DNA of 23,268 bases, from assembly GCA_036351575.1 (NCBI GenBank), contig JAZBPJ010000079.1, positions 1-23,268 of the forward strand, written 5' to 3'. Origin of the DNA: JABDPF01 sp036351575 (lineage in GTDB: Bacteria; Pseudomonadota; Gammaproteobacteria; Xanthomonadales; SZUA-36). A model generated the notes under the pieces. It was not told the origin of the DNA and searched no databases. It saw nothing but the letters and a program-made list of their open reading frames with translations. This document shows positions 21,286 to 23,268 of this stretch, one piece after another (positions within the stretch are counted from its first letter, which is position 1; the number at the start of each line of letters is the position of its first letter). The translations under genes were made by a program, and so were the position numbers.

Positions 21286-22098
21286 ATGAACCCCTGGTAC
21301 TTTCTCCTGCTCGGCATCCTCGTTATCGCCCTGGCGATTGCGGTTCCGCGAATGCGCCTGCGACGCGCGCTCAAAGCACCCTTTCCGGATGAATGGGTCA
21401 CGCTGCTGGAGCAGAATATCGGTGTATATCCCAGGCTGCCGATGGCATTGCGCAAGCAGCTGCGCCAGCGGATCAAGCGGTTTCTGCATACCAAGCACTT
21501 CAGCGGAGCAGGCGGCCTTGAGATCGACGATGAAATCCGCGTGACGATCGCCGCCCAGGCCTGCATGCTGTGGTTGAGCCGCAAAGGAACGCCGTACCCC
21601 GGGCTCCGCTATATCATCGTGTATCCTGCGGCCTTCGTGGTCTCGCGCAAAGAGGCCGGTGAGGGCGGGGTCGTCTCGGAGGCGCGCCGCGGATTGCTCG
21701 GTGAATCCTGGTCCAGCGGAAAAGTGATCCTGGCCTGGGACGATGTCGTAAAGGGCGCGCGAAATTTCGTCGACGGCAGCAACGTCGTGCTGCACGAATT
21801 CGCGCACCAGCTCGATACCGAGGACGGCAGCGCCGATGGCGCCCCGCTGCTGGCGGGCGAGTCCTGCTACCGCAGCTGGGCCGCCGCGCTTTCCAAAGAG
21901 TTCCGGGTTTTGCAGAAAAAGGCCAGGACCGGCGGGCGCTCGGTGATGGATCACTATGGTGCGACCAACCCGGCGGAATTTTTCGCGGTGGCGACCGAGT
22001 CGTTTTTTGAAAAGCCGGAAGCCATGGCGGAGCGCCACGGTGAGCTTTTTACCGTGCTTCACCGCTTTTACGGGGTCGATCCGCGCGAGTGGCAATGA
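21286..22098 (+). CDS. mtfA: MtfA-type zinc peptidase (M90 family), membrane-anchored
   Basis: This 270-residue protein matches the MtfA/M90 peptidase family. It has the zinc motif HEFAHQLD (H170, E171, H174) and the downstream NPAEFFAVATESFFEKP segment, which supplies the third zinc ligand (E231 or E238). DEWVTLLEQNIGVY and an IIVYP strand also fit the family. An N-terminal hydrophobic span (about 3-21, WYFLLLGILVIALAIAV) suggests a membrane anchor. E. coli MtfA binds the repressor Mlc and links to sugar uptake; whether Mlc exists in this organism cannot be judged here. The ATG follows a GGGG-rich site. The next gene starts 18 bases after its stop. Confidence 0.92.
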   Translation: MNPWYFLLLGILVIALAIAVPRMRLRRALKAPFPDEWVTLLEQNIGVYPRLPMALRKQLRQRIKRFLHTKHFSGAGGLEIDDEIRVTIAAQACMLWLSRKGTPYPGLRYIIVYPAAFVVSRKEAGEGGVVSEARRGLLGESWSSGKVILAWDDVVKGARNFVDGSNVVLHEFAHQLDTEDGSADGAPLLAGESCYRSWAAALSKEFRVLQKKARTGGRSVMDHYGATNPAEFFAVATESFFEKPEAMAERHGELFTVLHRFYGVDPREWQ

Positions 22099-22116
22099 AA
22101 CCCGGGGAACGATGAC

Positions 22117-23268
22117 TTGAACGAGGCAAGAAGAACGAATCGGCCCAAGGCCGCTTCCCTCAAGCCGCTGGCCATGTTGAGGCCATTCATTGCGCGCTAC
22201 AAGGGAACGCTGCTGGCGGCATTGTTCGCGCTGCTGGTTGCTTCCGCGGCGTCGCTGGCCTTGCCGATCGCGGCACGGTTTGTCGTCGATAACGGTTTCG
22301 TTACCCGGAACCTCGACGCGGTAGACCGCTATTTCGGGTGGTTCTTTGCCGTCTGTATCGCGTACAGCCTGTTCTCGGCATTGCGCTACTACCTGGTGGT
22401 TTCGCTGGGTGAACGCGTTGTGGCTGACATTCGAAACGCGGTTTACGAAAAAGTCATCCGCATGGATCCGTCTTTTTTCGAAGTGACGCGCACGGGGGAA
22501 GTGCTGTCCAGGCTCACGACGGACACAACGCTGGTGCAGAGCATCTCGGGCAGCGGCCTGTCCATCGCCCTGCGCTCGACGCTGAGCCTGGTCGGCGGGC
22601 TGGTCATGCTGGTGCTGACAAGCCCGCGCATGGCCGGTTACACCCTGTTGGGCATTTTCATCGTCGTCGTGCCCGTGCTCATCGTCGGTCGCTTCATTCG
22701 CAAGCTGTCGCGGCAATCCCAGGACCGTGTCGCGGACACCAGCGGCCTGGCGGGCGAAACCCTGGGGGCGATGCAGACCGTGCAGTCGTTCACGCTCGAG
22801 AAACTCCAGTCGAAACGGTACGCCGAGGCAGTGAGAGCCAGTTTCCTGGTCGCCCTCAAGCGGGTCCGCATGGTATCCATCCTGGTTGCACTGGCTTTCG
22901 CGCTGGTGTTCAGCATGCTAACGGTTTTTCTGTGGGTCGGTTCGCGCGCGGTCATGGACGGATCCATGACACTCGGCCAGCTGAGCCAGTTCCTGATGTA
23001 TGCGTTCCTCGTGGGTTCGTCGGTGATGGCGCTCAGTAATATCTGGGGCGATGTCCAGCGCGCGGCGGGCGCCATGGAACGCCTGGCGGAACTGCTGCAG
23101 TCAAAGCCGATGATCCGGATTCCGGATAATCCCTTGCCCCTTCCCGGCCCGCTGCAGGGGCGCATCCGTTTCGAGCATGTCGGCTTCAGTTACCCGTCCC
23201 GCCCCCAGGAACGCGCGCTGGATGATTTCAGCCTGCAGATCGAGCGCGGGGACACGCTGGCGATCGTC
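22117..23268 (+). CDS. ABC exporter, fused membrane and ATPase domains (partial, runs off the right edge)
   Basis: The frame is open to the window end. It starts with TTG at 22117 (MNEARRTNRPKAASLKPLAM), with GGGGA about ten bases upstream; the next in-frame ATG is at 22174. The 384 visible residues hold an ABC_membrane domain of about six spans, including ALFALLVASAASLALPIAAR, RYYLVVSLGERVVADIRNAV and FLWVGSRAVMDGSMTLGQLS, then the start of the nucleotide-binding domain with IRFEHVGFSYPSRPQERALD. The window ends at GDTLAIV, just before the Walker A motif. The form is that of MsbA/BmrA-type half-transporters that act as dimers. The substrate is unknown. Confidence 0.9.
   Translation, partial: MNEARRTNRPKAASLKPLAMLRPFIARYKGTLLAALFALLVASAASLALPIAARFVVDNGFVTRNLDAVDRYFGWFFAVCIAYSLFSALRYYLVVSLGERVVADIRNAVYEKVIRMDPSFFEVTRTGEVLSRLTTDTTLVQSISGSGLSIALRSTLSLVGGLVMLVLTSPRMAGYTLLGIFIVVVPVLIVGRFIRKLSRQSQDRVADTSGLAGETLGAMQTVQSFTLEKLQSKRYAEAVRASFLVALKRVRMVSILVALAFALVFSMLTVFLWVGSRAVMDGSMTLGQLSQFLMYAFLVGSSVMALSNIWGDVQRAAGAMERLAELLQSKPMIRIPDNPLPLPGPLQGRIRFEHVGFSYPSRPQERALDDFSLQIERGDTLAIV

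Noticed and set aside
21193..22716. Long open frame on the minus strand opposite mtfA and the ABC exporter
   Set aside because: It is antisense to two well-supported genes and has biased composition without domains.

Overview
The window is GC-rich, densely coded bacterial DNA. Gene content and style (class IIA fructose-bisphosphate aldolase, TrxC, YqiA-like esterase, YbaK-like deacylase, MtfA, a DUF3014-type protein, a bactofilin) suggest a free-living gammaproteobacterium with a c-type-cytochrome respiratory chain. I cannot fix the genus. I see no phage, insertion sequence, CRISPR, rRNA or tRNA.

Region 1 (27-7986, minus strand) is the most unusual part: a tightly packed eight-gene run, transcribed right to left. 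In order it encodes a membrane-anchored response regulator, a pentaheme periplasmic cytochrome, a Tat-exported four-cluster ferredoxin subunit, an NrfD/HybB-type quinone-interacting membrane subunit, a 45-residue single-span membrane protein, a sensor histidine kinase, a soluble response regulator and a second membrane-anchored response regulator. The kinase carries two heme-c motifs in its periplasmic sensor and a zinc-ribbon-like insertion inside its ATPase domain. All three regulators end in a GcvH-like (lipoyl-carrier fold) domain without the lipoyl lysine, and none has a DNA-binding domain. I read this as a quinone/cytochrome electron-transfer module tied to its own redox-sensing phosphorelay, with output through protein contacts. 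No catalytic molybdenum or hydrogenase subunit is present in the window.

Region 2 (8428-11870) holds an alanine/glycine:cation symporter with an extra hydrophilic domain (minus), then class II fructose-bisphosphate aldolase (plus). The aldolase is followed by a perfect 14-bp palindrome and a bidirectional terminator shared with a small secreted protein of unknown function on the minus strand.

Region 3 (11970-15013) is a methionine pair: a MetA-type homoserine acyltransferase whose active site carries the residue linked to acetyl-CoA use, and a MetY-type O-acetylhomoserine sulfhydrylase. A UPF0227/YqiA-like hydrolase follows closely.

Region 4 (15058-16778) has a bactofilin overlapping a methyltransferase-like gene, then an AT-rich and hairpin-rich intergenic stretch leading to a 58-residue helical protein.

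Region 5 (16942-23268) has a secreted triple-repeat, tyrosine-rich protein, a convergent radical SAM protein, a DUF3014-type membrane protein with trxC, a YbaK-type deacylase, a membrane-anchored MtfA-type peptidase, and the start of an ABC exporter cut by the right edge.
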